A stretch of 64,000 bases of DNA from Paraplanobispora takensis (lineage in GTDB: Bacteria > Actinomycetota > Actinomycetes > Streptosporangiales > Streptosporangiaceae): assembly GCF_016863195.1 (NCBI RefSeq), contig NZ_BOOK01000039.1, positions 84,727 through 148,726 on the forward strand, written 5' to 3'. Positions 25,835-37,273 of this stretch are shown here, piece by piece. The position numbers were made by a program, and so were the translations under genes. The first letter of the stretch is position 1, and each line of letters begins with the position of its first letter. The notes beneath the pieces were generated by a model, which did not search any database, had not been told where the DNA came from, and was given only the letters and a program-made list of their open reading frames with translations.

Positions 25835-27423
25835 GCGTGGAGGCCCCCGCCGCGCGGGTCGGCCCCCTGCTCTTCGCCCGGCTCAAGCTGCGGCTGATCG
25901 CCGGGAACCTGCGCGGCGACACCACGCGCCTGCTCGGCTTCGTCTTCACGCTGATCGCCGCGATCGTCGTGGCCTTCTTCGGCTTCCTCACGATGGCGAT
26001 GCTGCGCATAGCGCCCGCCGAGGTCGCGCAGGACGCCGGGATCGTGGTGTTCACCATGTTCCTGGTCGGCTGGGCGGTCGTCCCGCTGCTGGCCTTCGGG
26101 CTGGACGACACCCTCGACCCGTCCCGGCTCGCGCTGCTGCCGCTGCGTACCCGGCAGCTGGCGGCCGGCATGTTCGCCTCCTCGGTCACCGGCGTGTGGC
26201 CGGTCGCCACGCTGGTCATCGTCTCCGGCGCGATCGTGGGCCTGGCCAGAGGGGCCGGCGGCGTGGTCATCGGCGTCGTCGCCGTGCTGCTCCAGTTCGC
26301 CCTGTGCATCGTCGTCTCCCGGCTGGTCACCACCTCGCTGTCGGGGGTGCTGCGCACCCGCCGCGGCCGCGACGTGCTCGCGATCTCGGTGATCTTCGTC
26401 ATCGTGGCCGCCCAGCTGCCCAACCTCATCCTCAACCGGGGCCTGGGCGGTGATCCGCTGACGCTCCTGCACGGCGCCGCCGCCGCGCTGCGCTGGACCC
26501 CGCCGGGCATGGCCGCGCACGCCATCGCCGACGGCGGGGCCGTCGCCCTGGTGGAGCTGGCCGTCCTGGCCGCGCTGACCGTGCTGCTCGGGTGGCTGTG
26601 GATCGTCGCGCTGCGCCGGGCCATGGTGACCACGGACGCCTCGACCGAGGCCGCCTCGGTCCGCAACTCCAGGGGTCTGCTGGCCCGTCTCCTGCCCGAC
26701 GGCCGGCTCGCCGCGGTCGCCACCAAGGAACTCAAGTACGCCCGCCGCGACCCCCGCGGCCGGGTCGGCTGGTTCGCCTCCCTCGCGGTCACCGGCATCC
26801 TGGCCTTCTCCCTCGGCGGTCAGGAGGGGGCCCCGCCGGGCCCCGGGCTCGCCGTCGGCCCCGCGTGCCTCGGGGCGCTGATGATCAGCCTGCAGTCGTG
26901 CAACTCCTTCGGCATCGACGGCCGGTCGGTGTGGATGAACTCCGTGGTGTACGCCACCGCCCGCGACTGGCGCACCGACCTGGCCGGGCGGCACCTGGCC
27001 GTGGCGACGATCGCGGCCCCGGTGCTCGTCCTGCTGGCCCTGCTGGCCGCGACCCTGGCCGGGAACCCGGTCTGGGCTCTGCTCGCCGTGCCCCTCGCCT
27101 GGGGCATCCTGGGCGTCGGGCTGGGCGTGGGGGCGCTGACCAGCGCGCTCCTGCCGTACACCGTCCCCGACCGGCTCAACGCCTTCACCGGCGCGGCCCC
27201 GGGCCAGGGCGGCATCGCCTTCATGGGGTCGTTCGGCGCGATGATCGGCACCGGCCTGCTGGCGCTGCCCGCGGTGCTGCCCGTGCTGTTCGGCCTCACC
27301 TGGGCCGTCCTGCTCGCTCTGCCGTACGGGGTCCTGATCGCCTGGGGCGGTCGCAGGATCGCCGGGAACATCGCGTACGCACGATATCCGGAGATCCTGG
27401 AGTCGATTTCCCGGCCCGCCTGA
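25810..27423 (+). CDS. ABC-2 type membrane permease
   Basis: 537 residues with about a dozen hydrophobic helices. Helices begin near residue 35 (TRLLGFVFTLIAAIVVAFFGF), with a cytosolic basic loop near 290-315 (KELKYARRDPRGRVGW) that repeats the N-terminal helix plan. It is the membrane half of the exporter whose ATPase is directly upstream. The GTG at 25810 has a strong GGAGGAGGG six bases before it; a second GTG at 25831 overlaps the ATPase stop and cannot be excluded. ABC permeases of this large two-repeat form are usual in actinomycetes. Confidence 0.82.
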   Translation: MAGIDLGVSVEAPAARVGPLLFARLKLRLIAGNLRGDTTRLLGFVFTLIAAIVVAFFGFLTMAMLRIAPAEVAQDAGIVVFTMFLVGWAVVPLLAFGLDDTLDPSRLALLPLRTRQLAAGMFASSVTGVWPVATLVIVSGAIVGLARGAGGVVIGVVAVLLQFALCIVVSRLVTTSLSGVLRTRRGRDVLAISVIFVIVAAQLPNLILNRGLGGDPLTLLHGAAAALRWTPPGMAAHAIADGGAVALVELAVLAALTVLLGWLWIVALRRAMVTTDASTEAASVRNSRGLLARLLPDGRLAAVATKELKYARRDPRGRVGWFASLAVTGILAFSLGGQEGAPPGPGLAVGPACLGALMISLQSCNSFGIDGRSVWMNSVVYATARDWRTDLAGRHLAVATIAAPVLVLLALLAATLAGNPVWALLAVPLAWGILGVGLGVGALTSALLPYTVPDRLNAFTGAAPGQGGIAFMGSFGAMIGTGLLALPAVLPVLFGLTWAVLLALPYGVLIAWGGRRIAGNIAYARYPEILESISRPA

Positions 27424-27433
27424 GCCTCTCACC

Positions 27434-27449
27434 ATTGGTCTAGTCCATT
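27434..27449. promoter_or_regulatory. DasR-like (dre) site upstream of ppc
   Basis: ATTGGTCTAGTCCATT matches 13 of 16 positions of the Streptomyces dre consensus ACTGGTCTAGACCAGT. It lies 51-66 bases before the ppc ATG and is itself flanked by TCTCACC (27427-27433) and GGTGAGA (27451-27457). A GntR/HutC-family regulator such as DasR could bind. The flanking arms could also act as a weak terminator of the ABC operon. Confidence 0.45.
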
Positions 27450-27499
27450 AGGTGAGACCGGTCTCCGCCGGGGAAATCGCTCTCGCTACGCTGACATCC

Positions 27500-30130
<2,631 letters not shown>

Positions 30131-30139
<9 letters not shown>

Positions 30140-30160
30140 CACCGGCTGACACCGGCCGAC
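30131..30160 (+). repeat. Three 10-bp repeats spanning the ppc stop
   Basis: ACCGGCTGAC occurs twice in tandem (30131-30150), followed by ACCGGCCGAC. The first copy contains the stop codon and the second repeats it. Probably slippage; it adds a back-up stop in a second frame. Confidence 0.6.
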
Positions 30161-30169
30161 CGCACGCCC

Positions 30170-30207
30170 GCGCCGTACGGTCCCCTCACCCGGGGGCCGT
30201 ACGGCGC
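30170..30207. terminator. Hairpin between convergent ppc and XRE genes
   Basis: Perfect 11-bp arms GCGCCGTACGG (30170-30180) and CCGTACGGCGC (30197-30207) with a 16-base loop. Each arm contains the octamer CCGTACGG or overlaps it. A bidirectional terminator by position. Confidence 0.65.
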
Positions 30208-30242
30208 CGCGCGTTCGGGACCTGTCCCGTTGCCGTCGACGG

Positions 30243-30698
30243 TCATCCGGCGGGATGGGCGAGGACGAGCACCAGGGCGTCCAGGAGCCGTTGCCAGTCG
30301 CGTTCGGGCATCTCGTGACGGTGGAGGGTGTGGGCGACGGCGGCAAGAGCACTGAGCAGCCGGGTCTGCACGTCGTGTCGTTCCTGCCCGAGGAGCGTGG
30401 CCAGGTTGCCCGCCTCGCGGCGGAAGTGGCGGGTGCGGGCGAAGGCGAGGAGCGCGGGCGGCGGGACCGGCCCGCCGTCGCCGGGGCCGTCGTCCGGGCT
30501 GGAGAGGGTGAGGGCCAGACGGGTGCCGAGCGCGGTGGCCAGCCGGTCGAGGGCGGACAGGGTGGGGTTGCCCCGGCCGTTCTCCAGGTTGGCCACATAC
30601 GGCACCGACAGCCCTGCGTCGGCGGCGATCGAGGCGACGGTCCGGCCGAGGGCGGCGCGCCGGGCACGCAGGCGCCGGCCCAGTTCGACGTGATCCAT
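30243..30698 (-). CDS. XRE-family transcriptional regulator
   Basis: 151 residues. The N-terminal helix-turn-helix (ELGRRLRARRAALGRTVASIAADAGLSVPYVANLENGRGNPTL region, residues 4-47) is a clear Cro/CI-type domain. The C-terminal part (RTRHFRREAGNLATLLGQERHD, then an Arg/Leu-rich helix) is probably for dimerisation or ligand sensing. It is divergent from an MFS transporter gene across 65 bp, the common arrangement for a local repressor and its target. A 30-bp-spaced repeat in that spacer is a candidate operator. Confidence 0.85.
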   Translation of the reverse strand: MDHVELGRRLRARRAALGRTVASIAADAGLSVPYVANLENGRGNPTLSALDRLATALGTRLALTLSSPDDGPGDGGPVPPPALLAFARTRHFRREAGNLATLLGQERHDVQTRLLSALAAVAHTLHRHEMPERDWQRLLDALVLVLAHPAG

Positions 30699-30710
30699 GG
30701 TCTTATCTTG

Positions 30711-30748
30711 ACAGAATAATTTGATCGTGTTTCTCTCCTCACAGAATA
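30711..30748. promoter_or_regulatory. Direct repeat ACAGAATA, 30 bp apart, between XRE and MFS genes
   Basis: ACAGAATA occurs at 30711-30718 and 30741-30748, exactly 30 bp (about three helical turns) apart. The first follows TTG to give TTGACA (30708-30713), a -35-like hexamer. GAGGGGG precedes the GTG of the MFS gene. Likely binding sites for the divergent regulator. Confidence 0.45.
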
Positions 30749-30763
30749 TAACGAGGGGGAAAC

Positions 30764-32029
30764 GTGCTCCGGGTGCTGCGGATGCGGGACTTCCGGTTGC
30801 TGTGGGTGGCACGGCTCAACGCCACCCTCGCCGCCGGTCTCCTGGTCGTCGCGGTCCCCGCCCACATGTACGCGGTGACCGGCTCGGCGCTGGCGACCGG
30901 GCTCACCTTGGCCGTCGAATACCTGCCGGTCCTGGTGCTGGGGCCGTTCGCCGGGGTGGTGGCCGACCGATGGGACCGCCGGCGCCTGATGGCCGGCACC
31001 GACCTCGTCCGCGTGCCGGTGGTCTGCCTGCTGCTGTTCGCCCGGACCCCCGAAACCGTCTGGCTCGTCTATCCGGCGGTGCTCGCGGAAGGTGCGGCGG
31101 CGACGCTGTTCCGCCCGGCGGCGCAGGCCCACACCCCCGCCGTCGTCGGCACGGGCCCCGCGCTGACCGGCGCGAACGCGCTCAACGCCGTCACCTCCGG
31201 CACCGTCGGCCTGGTGGCGGCCCCGCTCGGCGCCGCGCTGTTCGCCGCCTTCGGGATCGGCGCCGTCGTCACCGCCTCGGCCGCGGGCTATCTGGCCTCG
31301 GCGACGGCGATCGCGTTCACCCGGCCGTACTCCCGCGACCGGGGCCCTTGCCGGCGCGTCCCCGCCGAACTGCGCGACGGGCTGAGCCATCTGCGGCGCT
31401 CTCCCGTCGCCCGCGCCCTGCTGGCCGCCGGCGGCGTCTACCTGGCGGCGAACGCGGCGCTCACCGCGATGCTGGTGCCGTTCGGGGTGACCTATCTCGG
31501 CGGCGGCACGAACGTCGGCTGGCTGCTGTCGGCCCTGAGCGCCGGTTTCCTGCTGGGCGCGCCGATCAGCCGGAGGATCGTCGAGCGGTTCTCCGCCCGG
31601 ACGGCGATCGGCTGCGGACAGATCCTGGTCGCCGGCGCGTTCTGCGTGATGTTCAACGCCCGGTCGATGCCCGTGGCGCTGATCGCGGCGTTCCTGCTCG
31701 GCATCCCCGGTGTGACGGTGCTGGTCGCCGTGCAGACCTGGGTGCAGCGAACCAGCCCGGCGGCGCTTCTCGGCCGTGTCAGCGCGGCCTTCCTCACCGT
31801 CGAGGCCGCCGCGACGGTGCTCGGCGCGTTCGCCGGCCCCGCCCTGAGCGAACTGGCCGGCCCGCCCGTCGCCCTGAACGCCGCCTGCGCCACCACGCTC
31901 GCAGCCGCGGTCCTGACCTTCTGCCTGGTACCGGGCTCCCTCTCCCGCCCTTCGAGCACGGTTGCCCACGGTGATCGCAAGATGACGGAGTCCGTACGAA
32001 GGCCTGCGAGATCAGACGGCTCAACGTGA
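30764..32029 (+). CDS. MFS transporter
   Basis: 421 residues with about 12 transmembrane helices. The motif-A region GVVADRWDRRRLM near residues 64-76 is typical of the major facilitator superfamily exporters related to enterobactin/macrolide efflux. A GTG start with GAGGGGG five bases upstream; helix 1 begins by residue 12. The C-terminal tail of about 30 residues is polar. The substrate is unknown. Probably repressed by the divergent XRE protein. Confidence 0.85.
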   Translation: MLRVLRMRDFRLLWVARLNATLAAGLLVVAVPAHMYAVTGSALATGLTLAVEYLPVLVLGPFAGVVADRWDRRRLMAGTDLVRVPVVCLLLFARTPETVWLVYPAVLAEGAAATLFRPAAQAHTPAVVGTGPALTGANALNAVTSGTVGLVAAPLGAALFAAFGIGAVVTASAAGYLASATAIAFTRPYSRDRGPCRRVPAELRDGLSHLRRSPVARALLAAGGVYLAANAALTAMLVPFGVTYLGGGTNVGWLLSALSAGFLLGAPISRRIVERFSARTAIGCGQILVAGAFCVMFNARSMPVALIAAFLLGIPGVTVLVAVQTWVQRTSPAALLGRVSAAFLTVEAAATVLGAFAGPALSELAGPPVALNAACATTLAAAVLTFCLVPGSLSRPSSTVAHGDRKMTESVRRPARSDGST

Positions 32030-32153
32030 GAATACGGGGATGTCGACTGTTGAGATCGACGCGAGCGGCAGGACGCTCCACGGGTTTCCCGGTCTGCGCT
32101 GCCGATAGCGGTGACGAGCAGCCGGAGCGTGGCTGTACGGGTTCGCCGCCGGG

Positions 32154-33629
32154 TCATGGAACGCGGGTCGGGCGGCGGGCGCGCAGTGTGCGCCAGAGGG
32201 CGGTGGTGCCGAGGGCGGCGGCGATGCAGGCCGCGGGGACGGCCGGCAGGACGTAGCGGTGGTCGAAGTCCAGCGCCGCGATCGGGCCCAGGAACAGGAA
32301 CACGCCCGCGGCCCAGGGCAGCAGGGCCGTACGGCGGCGCCCGATCGCGCCGAGGCCGCCCAGGAGGAGGAGTGCGCCGAACAGCGGGCCGTGCAGGACG
32401 CCGGGATAGCGGTAGGCGGCCAGCAGGCTCCCGTACGGCTCGACGGAGGACAGTCCCCGGATGCCGGGGTCGTACTCCGTGCGCACCTTGTCGATCAGCG
32501 GGAACGCGGGCAGGTCCCAGGACCCCTGGGGGAACGACAGGGCCGGGGACACCCGAAGGGGATGGCGGACCGGGGTCGGGGCGAAGGCGAGCGAGGCGTC
32601 CCGGGCGATCTCGCGGACGTAGTCCAGCGGCTGCGCGGCGATGGCCCGCAGGGCGAAGGAGCGGGCCAGTTCGTTGTGCGAGAACCGGTCTCCGGGCAGC
32701 CGGTTCAGTGACGCTCCCGGGGCCCACACGTACTCCGAGGCGGCGTCCACGACCGTGCCGTTCGGGCAGAGCCTGGCCTCCTCGGCCGGAGGCTTGATCA
32801 CCGAGCAGTCGGCGAACGTCATCGTGCGCGCCCACAGCGCCACGCCGTCCGAGCCGCTGAGCGCGAACCGGTCGTGGTGGTGCCGGTACCAGCCCGCGTA
32901 GGCGGCCAGCGGCAGCAGCCCGGCCAGGGCCAGCGCGACCACCGGGCGCCACCCGGCCCGCCGCAGCACCAGATGGAGCAGGACCAGGCCGAGCAGCGGG
33001 ACCGCGGCCGTGCGGGTGAGCCCGGCCAGCGCCAGCAGCAGGCCCGCCGCGGCGGCTCCCCGCACCGACAGCCTGGCCCGCCACAGCAGGACCGTCAGGG
33101 CGGCCACGATCAGGAAGGTGACCTGGGTGTCGGAGAGGACGGCGTGCTCGAGCCTGGCGAACGCCGGATCGAACAGGACGGGCAGGGTCGCCGACGTCGC
33201 CCCCCAGGCGGGCAGCGCGTTGCGGCGCAGCACCAGATAGATCATCAGGCCCATGCCGAGCCCCATGACGTGCTGCACGCCCGCGACGAGTTCCACGCTG
33301 TGGAAGGGCCACAGCAGCCGGAGGAACGCGGAGTACCCGGCCGGGTGGAACGCGCCGGCGGGCTTGAGGTGGACGGCCGTGTCCAGGTAGGTGAAGGAGT
33401 CGTACCAGTAGAGCTGGGCGGTGTCGTAGCCGAGCATGACCAGGCCGCGCAGCGCCGCGGCCAGGGCGAGCACGACGGCGAACGGCGTGTGGGCCGTGCG
33501 CAGGGCCCGGATCAGGGCGTGCCGTACGGCCCGGCGCCCGTCGTGTCGTACGGCCTGGCGTTCGTCATGCGGCGCGCGGTCGGCGGGTGCGGCGGGTCCG
33601 GTCTCGATGTCGCCGGATGAGGTGGGCAT
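32154..33629 (-). CDS. Polytopic membrane glycosyltransferase-like protein (GT39/ArnT-like)
   Basis: 491 residues. After a polar N-terminus come about 11 transmembrane helices. The first extracytoplasmic loop (YDTAQLYWYDSFTYLDTAVHL) has the acidic residues expected of GT-C enzymes that use lipid-linked sugars. A large soluble loop lies at about 290-390. It probably transfers mannose or another sugar to an exported acceptor; which one is unknown. I chose the ATG at 33629 (GGGGGA upstream) over a GTG at 33668. The two-component system is divergent from it. Confidence 0.7.
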   Translation of the reverse strand: MPTSSGDIETGPAAPADRAPHDERQAVRHDGRRAVRHALIRALRTAHTPFAVVLALAAALRGLVMLGYDTAQLYWYDSFTYLDTAVHLKPAGAFHPAGYSAFLRLLWPFHSVELVAGVQHVMGLGMGLMIYLVLRRNALPAWGATSATLPVLFDPAFARLEHAVLSDTQVTFLIVAALTVLLWRARLSVRGAAAAGLLLALAGLTRTAAVPLLGLVLLHLVLRRAGWRPVVALALAGLLPLAAYAGWYRHHHDRFALSGSDGVALWARTMTFADCSVIKPPAEEARLCPNGTVVDAASEYVWAPGASLNRLPGDRFSHNELARSFALRAIAAQPLDYVREIARDASLAFAPTPVRHPLRVSPALSFPQGSWDLPAFPLIDKVRTEYDPGIRGLSSVEPYGSLLAAYRYPGVLHGPLFGALLLLGGLGAIGRRRTALLPWAAGVFLFLGPIAALDFDHRYVLPAVPAACIAAALGTTALWRTLRARRPTRVP

Positions 33630-33719
33630 GGACGGTCCCCCGGTCCGGGGCCGGACGGTTTCCGGCACGGTGGGACGCAGTCCAGCGATCGATCGATAAC
33701 CTCGCTGTCACCGAATCCG

Positions 33720-33736
33720 GTTATGTCCGCGTTATG
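33720..33736 (+). promoter_or_regulatory. GTTATG direct repeats, 11 bp apart, before a response-regulator gene
   Basis: GTTATG at 33720-33725 and 33731-33736 is phased at 11 bp, as is usual for OmpR/PhoP-class regulators binding as tandem dimers. It lies about 45 bases before the response-regulator start, so it may be an autoregulatory site. Confidence 0.4.
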
Positions 33737-33779
33737 CGGTTCCTGGCATGCTGGCGGACTCGAAGATCATGGAGGCGCT

Positions 33780-34436
33780 TTGCGAGTTCTGGTCGCCGAG
33801 GACGAGCGGATGCTCGCCGACTCCATCGCGGAGGGGCTGCGCGGGGAGGCGCTCGCCGTCGACGTCGCCTACGACGGGGAGGCGGCGCTGGAACGGCTCC
33901 ACGTCCACGAGTACGACGTGCTCGTCCTGGATCGGGACCTGCCGGGCGTGCACGGGGACGAGGTGTGCAGGGCCGTGGTGGCCGACGGCGCCCTCGTGCG
34001 CGTCCTGATGCTCACCGCCGCGAGCGACGTGCGCTCACGGGTGGAGGGCCTGTCGCTCGGCGCCGACGACTACCTGTCCAAGCCGTTCGCCTTCGAGGAA
34101 CTGGTGGCGCGCGTCCACGCTCTGGGCCGCCGCACGCGCCCGGCCGACCCGCCGATGCTGGAGCGGGCGGGCATCCGCCTGGACCGGGCGCACCGGCAGG
34201 TCTTCCGCGACGGGCGGTACGTGCCGCTGTCCCGCAAGGAGTTCGGCGTGCTGGCCGAGCTGCTGCGCGCCGACGGGGCGGTGGTCTCCGCCGAGACGCT
34301 GCTGGAGAAGGTGTGGGACGAGCACATCGACCCGTTCACCAACACGGTGCGGACGACGATGATGAAGCTGCGCCGCAAGATCGGTGATCCGCCGGTCATC
34401 GAGACCGTCACGGGAGTGGGGTACCGGATCCCGTGA
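33780..34436 (+). CDS. OmpR-family response regulator
   Basis: 218 residues. The receiver has acidic Glu7-Asp8, the phospho-acceptor Asp51 (VLVLDRDLPG) and Lys in SKPF near 101, followed by a winged-helix DNA-binding domain from about 125 (VPLSRKEFGVLAELL, GVGYRIP at the end). It begins at a TTG four bases after GGAGG; no in-frame ATG fits the first beta strand. It overlaps the kinase gene by GTGA. The signal is unknown. Confidence 0.92.
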   Translation: MRVLVAEDERMLADSIAEGLRGEALAVDVAYDGEAALERLHVHEYDVLVLDRDLPGVHGDEVCRAVVADGALVRVLMLTAASDVRSRVEGLSLGADDYLSKPFAFEELVARVHALGRRTRPADPPMLERAGIRLDRAHRQVFRDGRYVPLSRKEFGVLAELLRADGAVVSAETLLEKVWDEHIDPFTNTVRTTMMKLRRKIGDPPVIETVTGVGYRIP

Positions 34437-35587
34437 CCCGCAACATCCGTCTCCGCACCGCCCTGGCCTGCGGCGGGGCGTTCCTCGTCGCCGGCTTCCT
34501 CGTGCTCGTCGCCGTCTCCGGCATCGTCCGGCAGAGCCTGGAACCCCGCGACGGGCTGCGGGAGCCCGAGTGGATCCGGGTCTCGGGAAGTTACTACCCG
34601 CCCTGGAGCCAGGAGTACCGCGTGGCCCAGCAACGGGTCGCGCAGGTCCGGCGGATCTATCAGGCCGACACGATCAAGAATGTGCTCACCGTGGGCGCTC
34701 TCGCGGTTCTCGCGGGCGCCGGGGTCGCGACGGCGGCCGGTTGGCGGGTGGCCGGATGGACGCTCGAGCCCGTCCAGGCGATGACCGCGAGCGCGCGGCG
34801 GGTCGCCGAGAGCCATGATCTGTCCGGGCGCATCGGCCGCGACGGCCCGGACGACGAGCTCAGGGAGCTCGCCGACGTCCTCGACACCATCCTGGCCCGC
34901 CTCGCCCGCTCCTACGACGGCCAGCGGCGCTTCATCGCCAACGCCTCCCACGAGCTGCGCACCCCGCTCACCATCAACCGCACCCTGGTGGACGTGGCCG
35001 TACGGCGGCCCGACGCGACCGAGGACGTCAGACGGCTCGGAGAGGCCCTGCTGGTGGTCAACACCCGGCACGAGCGGCTGATCGACGGCCTGCTGGCACT
35101 GACCGAGGGCGAGCAGGCCGTACTGGACCGGCGGCCCTTCGACCTGACCGACGTGGTCGAGCACGTGCTCGACCTGGCCGCGCAGGAGGCGCGGGAGCGG
35201 GAGGTGACCATCCACCGGCTGCTGGACCCCGCGCCGACCGCGGGGGAGCCGGTGCTGATCGAGCGGCTCGCGCAGAACCTCGTGGAGAACGCGATCCGGC
35301 ACAACCACGCCGGAGGCCAGGCATGGGTGTCCACCCGGTCCCGGGCCGACCGGGTGGAGCTGGTGGTGGCCAACACCGGGCTGCCCGTCCCGGCCTACGA
35401 GATCGACTCGATCTTCGAGCCGTTCCGGCGGCTCCACGGCGACCGGCTGCGTTCCGAGCGCGGCAGCGGGCTGGGGCTGTCGATCGTCCGGGTCGTCGCC
35501 GAGGCGCACGGCGGCACGGTGAGCGCCAGCCCCCGGGAGGAGGGCGGTCTCAGCATCGCGGTGGAACTGCCCCGGGCCGACGTCTGA
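34433..35587 (+). CDS. Sensor histidine kinase
   Basis: 384 residues. Helix 1 is near 10-31, followed by a short extracytoplasmic loop with PPWSQEYRVAQQ (about 32-80), helix 2 near 83-103 and a HAMP-like linker. The dimerisation domain has phospho-His173 (NASHELRTPL), and the ATPase domain has N, G1 and G2 boxes (NLVENAIRHN, SGLGLSIV). It starts with GTG overlapping the response-regulator stop, so the pair is co-translated. The small sensor loop suggests a membrane-proximal signal. Confidence 0.92.
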   Translation: MTRNIRLRTALACGGAFLVAGFLVLVAVSGIVRQSLEPRDGLREPEWIRVSGSYYPPWSQEYRVAQQRVAQVRRIYQADTIKNVLTVGALAVLAGAGVATAAGWRVAGWTLEPVQAMTASARRVAESHDLSGRIGRDGPDDELRELADVLDTILARLARSYDGQRRFIANASHELRTPLTINRTLVDVAVRRPDATEDVRRLGEALLVVNTRHERLIDGLLALTEGEQAVLDRRPFDLTDVVEHVLDLAAQEAREREVTIHRLLDPAPTAGEPVLIERLAQNLVENAIRHNHAGGQAWVSTRSRADRVELVVANTGLPVPAYEIDSIFEPFRRLHGDRLRSERGSGLGLSIVRVVAEAHGGTVSASPREEGGLSIAVELPRADV

Positions 35588-35637
35588 CCCCGGACAGTCC
35601 GGATGCCGGACGGCCGGGCCCGGCGCCGGGCGTGCGA

Positions 35638-35680
35638 ACGCCGTACGGCCCGCACCACGGGGGCGCGGGCCGTACGGCGT
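35638..35680. terminator. Strong hairpin between kinase and DHA2 genes
   Basis: Perfect 16-bp arms ACGCCGTACGGCCCGC (35638-35653) and its complement (35665-35680) with an 11-base loop. It sits 50 bases after the kinase stop and 20 bases before the convergent gene's stop. Bidirectional by position. Confidence 0.75.
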
Positions 35681-35700
35681 CCGGAGCGTCCGGAGGTGGA

Positions 35701-37185
35701 TCAGTGCGCGGCGGATCCGTCCTGGCGGGCCCGCTTGGGGAGCATGAAGGCCAGGACGAAGGTCGCCCCGGTGAGCCCGACGGTCAGCAGCGTGACCAGT
35801 CCGGCGGCGTCCAGGAAGCCGTGGATGTGCGGGCGGTGACCGATGGTGCTGAAGAAGACGGTTCCGAGGACGGCGACGCCGAGCGAGGCGCCGAGCTGCT
35901 CGAACGACGACACCAGGCCGGAGGCCGAGCCGATCTCACGCTCGTCGAGGTCGGCCAGGATGATGTCGAACAGCGGGACGAAGATCATGCCCATGCCGAT
36001 CCCGAAGGCGACCATCGGGGCGGCCAGGTCCCACCCGCCCAGGTCGCTCCCGGCGGTGGAGAAGACCAGGTAGAGGCCGACGAGCGCGGCGGTCATCACG
36101 GCCAGGCCGATGTGCAGGATGCGCCGGCCGAGCCTGTTCATCATGGTGCCGCCGAAGATGGAGCCGATGAAGGCGCCGGCTGCCCAGGAGATCATCGTCA
36201 GGCTGGCGTCCAGCGGCGTGTAGCCCAGGCCGAGCTGGAGGAACAGGCCGACGGCCAGGGAGAACCCGGTGATCGCGCCGAAGAAGATCACCGCGAACGC
36301 CACGCCGGAGGTGTAGGAGCGCTTGGCGAGCACGCCCAGCTCGACCAGCGGGGTACGGCCGGAGCGGGCGCGGCGCAGCTGGTGCCAGACGAAGGCGGCG
36401 AAGACCGGGACCGAGGCGGCGAGCAGAATGAGCGACCAGGCGGGCCAGCCCATCTCGTGCCCCTGGACCAGCGGATAGACCAGCAGCGACATCCCGGCCG
36501 CGGCCAGCAGCGCGCCCACCAGGTCGAGACGCTGCCCGCGGGCCACCGGCTCGGCCTCCGGCAGCACCTTCCAGCCGACGAACAGGGCGAACGCGCCGAG
36601 CGGCAGGTTGATCAGGAAGATCATGCGCCATCCGGTGCCGAGCACGTCGGCCTCGATGAGCAGACCGGCGACCACCGGCCCGAGGATCGTGGCCAGCCCG
36701 ATGACCGGCCCCAGGGCGGCGAACGCCCGGCCGACCTCGCCGCCGAACAGGTCGCGGATGAGGCCGAAGGACTGCGGCACCATGACCGCCGCGAACGCGC
36801 CCTGCAGGATCCGGGCGCCGATCAGCGTCTCCGGCGACATCGCCAGGGCGCAGAAGGCGGAGGTGACGAGGAAGCCCGTGACTCCGATCATCATCATCCG
36901 CTTGCGGCCGTACATGTCCCCGAGCCGTCCGCCGGTGAGCAGGCCCACGGCCATGGCCAGCGTGTACCCGGCCGCGACCCACTGCAGGGCGGCGAGGGAT
37001 CCGCCCAGGTCGGCGCGGATGACCGGGGCGGCGACGTTGGCCACGGTCGAGTCGAGCAGGTTGAGCAGGTCCGCGGCGAGTACGGCGAACAGTCCCAGCC
37101 ACCGGCGCGGGTGCCGTACGGCGACCGGCTCGGCCGGGACGGTGGTCGGAGCGGCGGCCGGGGCGGGAAGAGTCTGGGCGGTCAT
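35701..37185 (-). CDS. DHA2-type MFS drug efflux transporter
   Basis: 494 residues and about 14 helices. The DHA2 motif C/D1 region LLDSTVANVAAPVI is at residues 42-55, and motif A appears as GRLGDMYGRKRMM. Such proton antiporters (EmrB/QacA type) export drugs, dyes and antibiotics. It has its own promoter with the double palindrome at 37230-37273, ending 45 bases before the ATG. It is therefore probably induced together with the epoxide hydrolase just upstream on the same strand and the NmrA-like gene at 18670. Confidence 0.9.
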   Translation of the reverse strand: MTAQTLPAPAAAPTTVPAEPVAVRHPRRWLGLFAVLAADLLNLLDSTVANVAAPVIRADLGGSLAALQWVAAGYTLAMAVGLLTGGRLGDMYGRKRMMMIGVTGFLVTSAFCALAMSPETLIGARILQGAFAAVMVPQSFGLIRDLFGGEVGRAFAALGPVIGLATILGPVVAGLLIEADVLGTGWRMIFLINLPLGAFALFVGWKVLPEAEPVARGQRLDLVGALLAAAGMSLLVYPLVQGHEMGWPAWSLILLAASVPVFAAFVWHQLRRARSGRTPLVELGVLAKRSYTSGVAFAVIFFGAITGFSLAVGLFLQLGLGYTPLDASLTMISWAAGAFIGSIFGGTMMNRLGRRILHIGLAVMTAALVGLYLVFSTAGSDLGGWDLAAPMVAFGIGMGMIFVPLFDIILADLDEREIGSASGLVSSFEQLGASLGVAVLGTVFFSTIGHRPHIHGFLDAAGLVTLLTVGLTGATFVLAFMLPKRARQDGSAAH

Positions 37186-37229
37186 GGTCTCGGGCCCTTC
37201 TGGGAGAGCGGTGACCCGTCTATCGGATC

Positions 37230-37273
37230 GGAACCATCTATTCCGATACTATCAGAACGGAATGCTTCATTCC
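37230..37273 (-). promoter_or_regulatory. Two-palindrome operator around an extended -10 (site 2 of 3)
   Basis: In gene orientation, GGAATGAAGCATTCC (37273-37259, perfect 6-bp arms) precedes TGATAGTAT (an extended -10) and then GGAATAGATGGTTCC (37244-37230). The geometry is the same as in the promoters of the NmrA-like and epoxide hydrolase genes. Confidence 0.78.
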
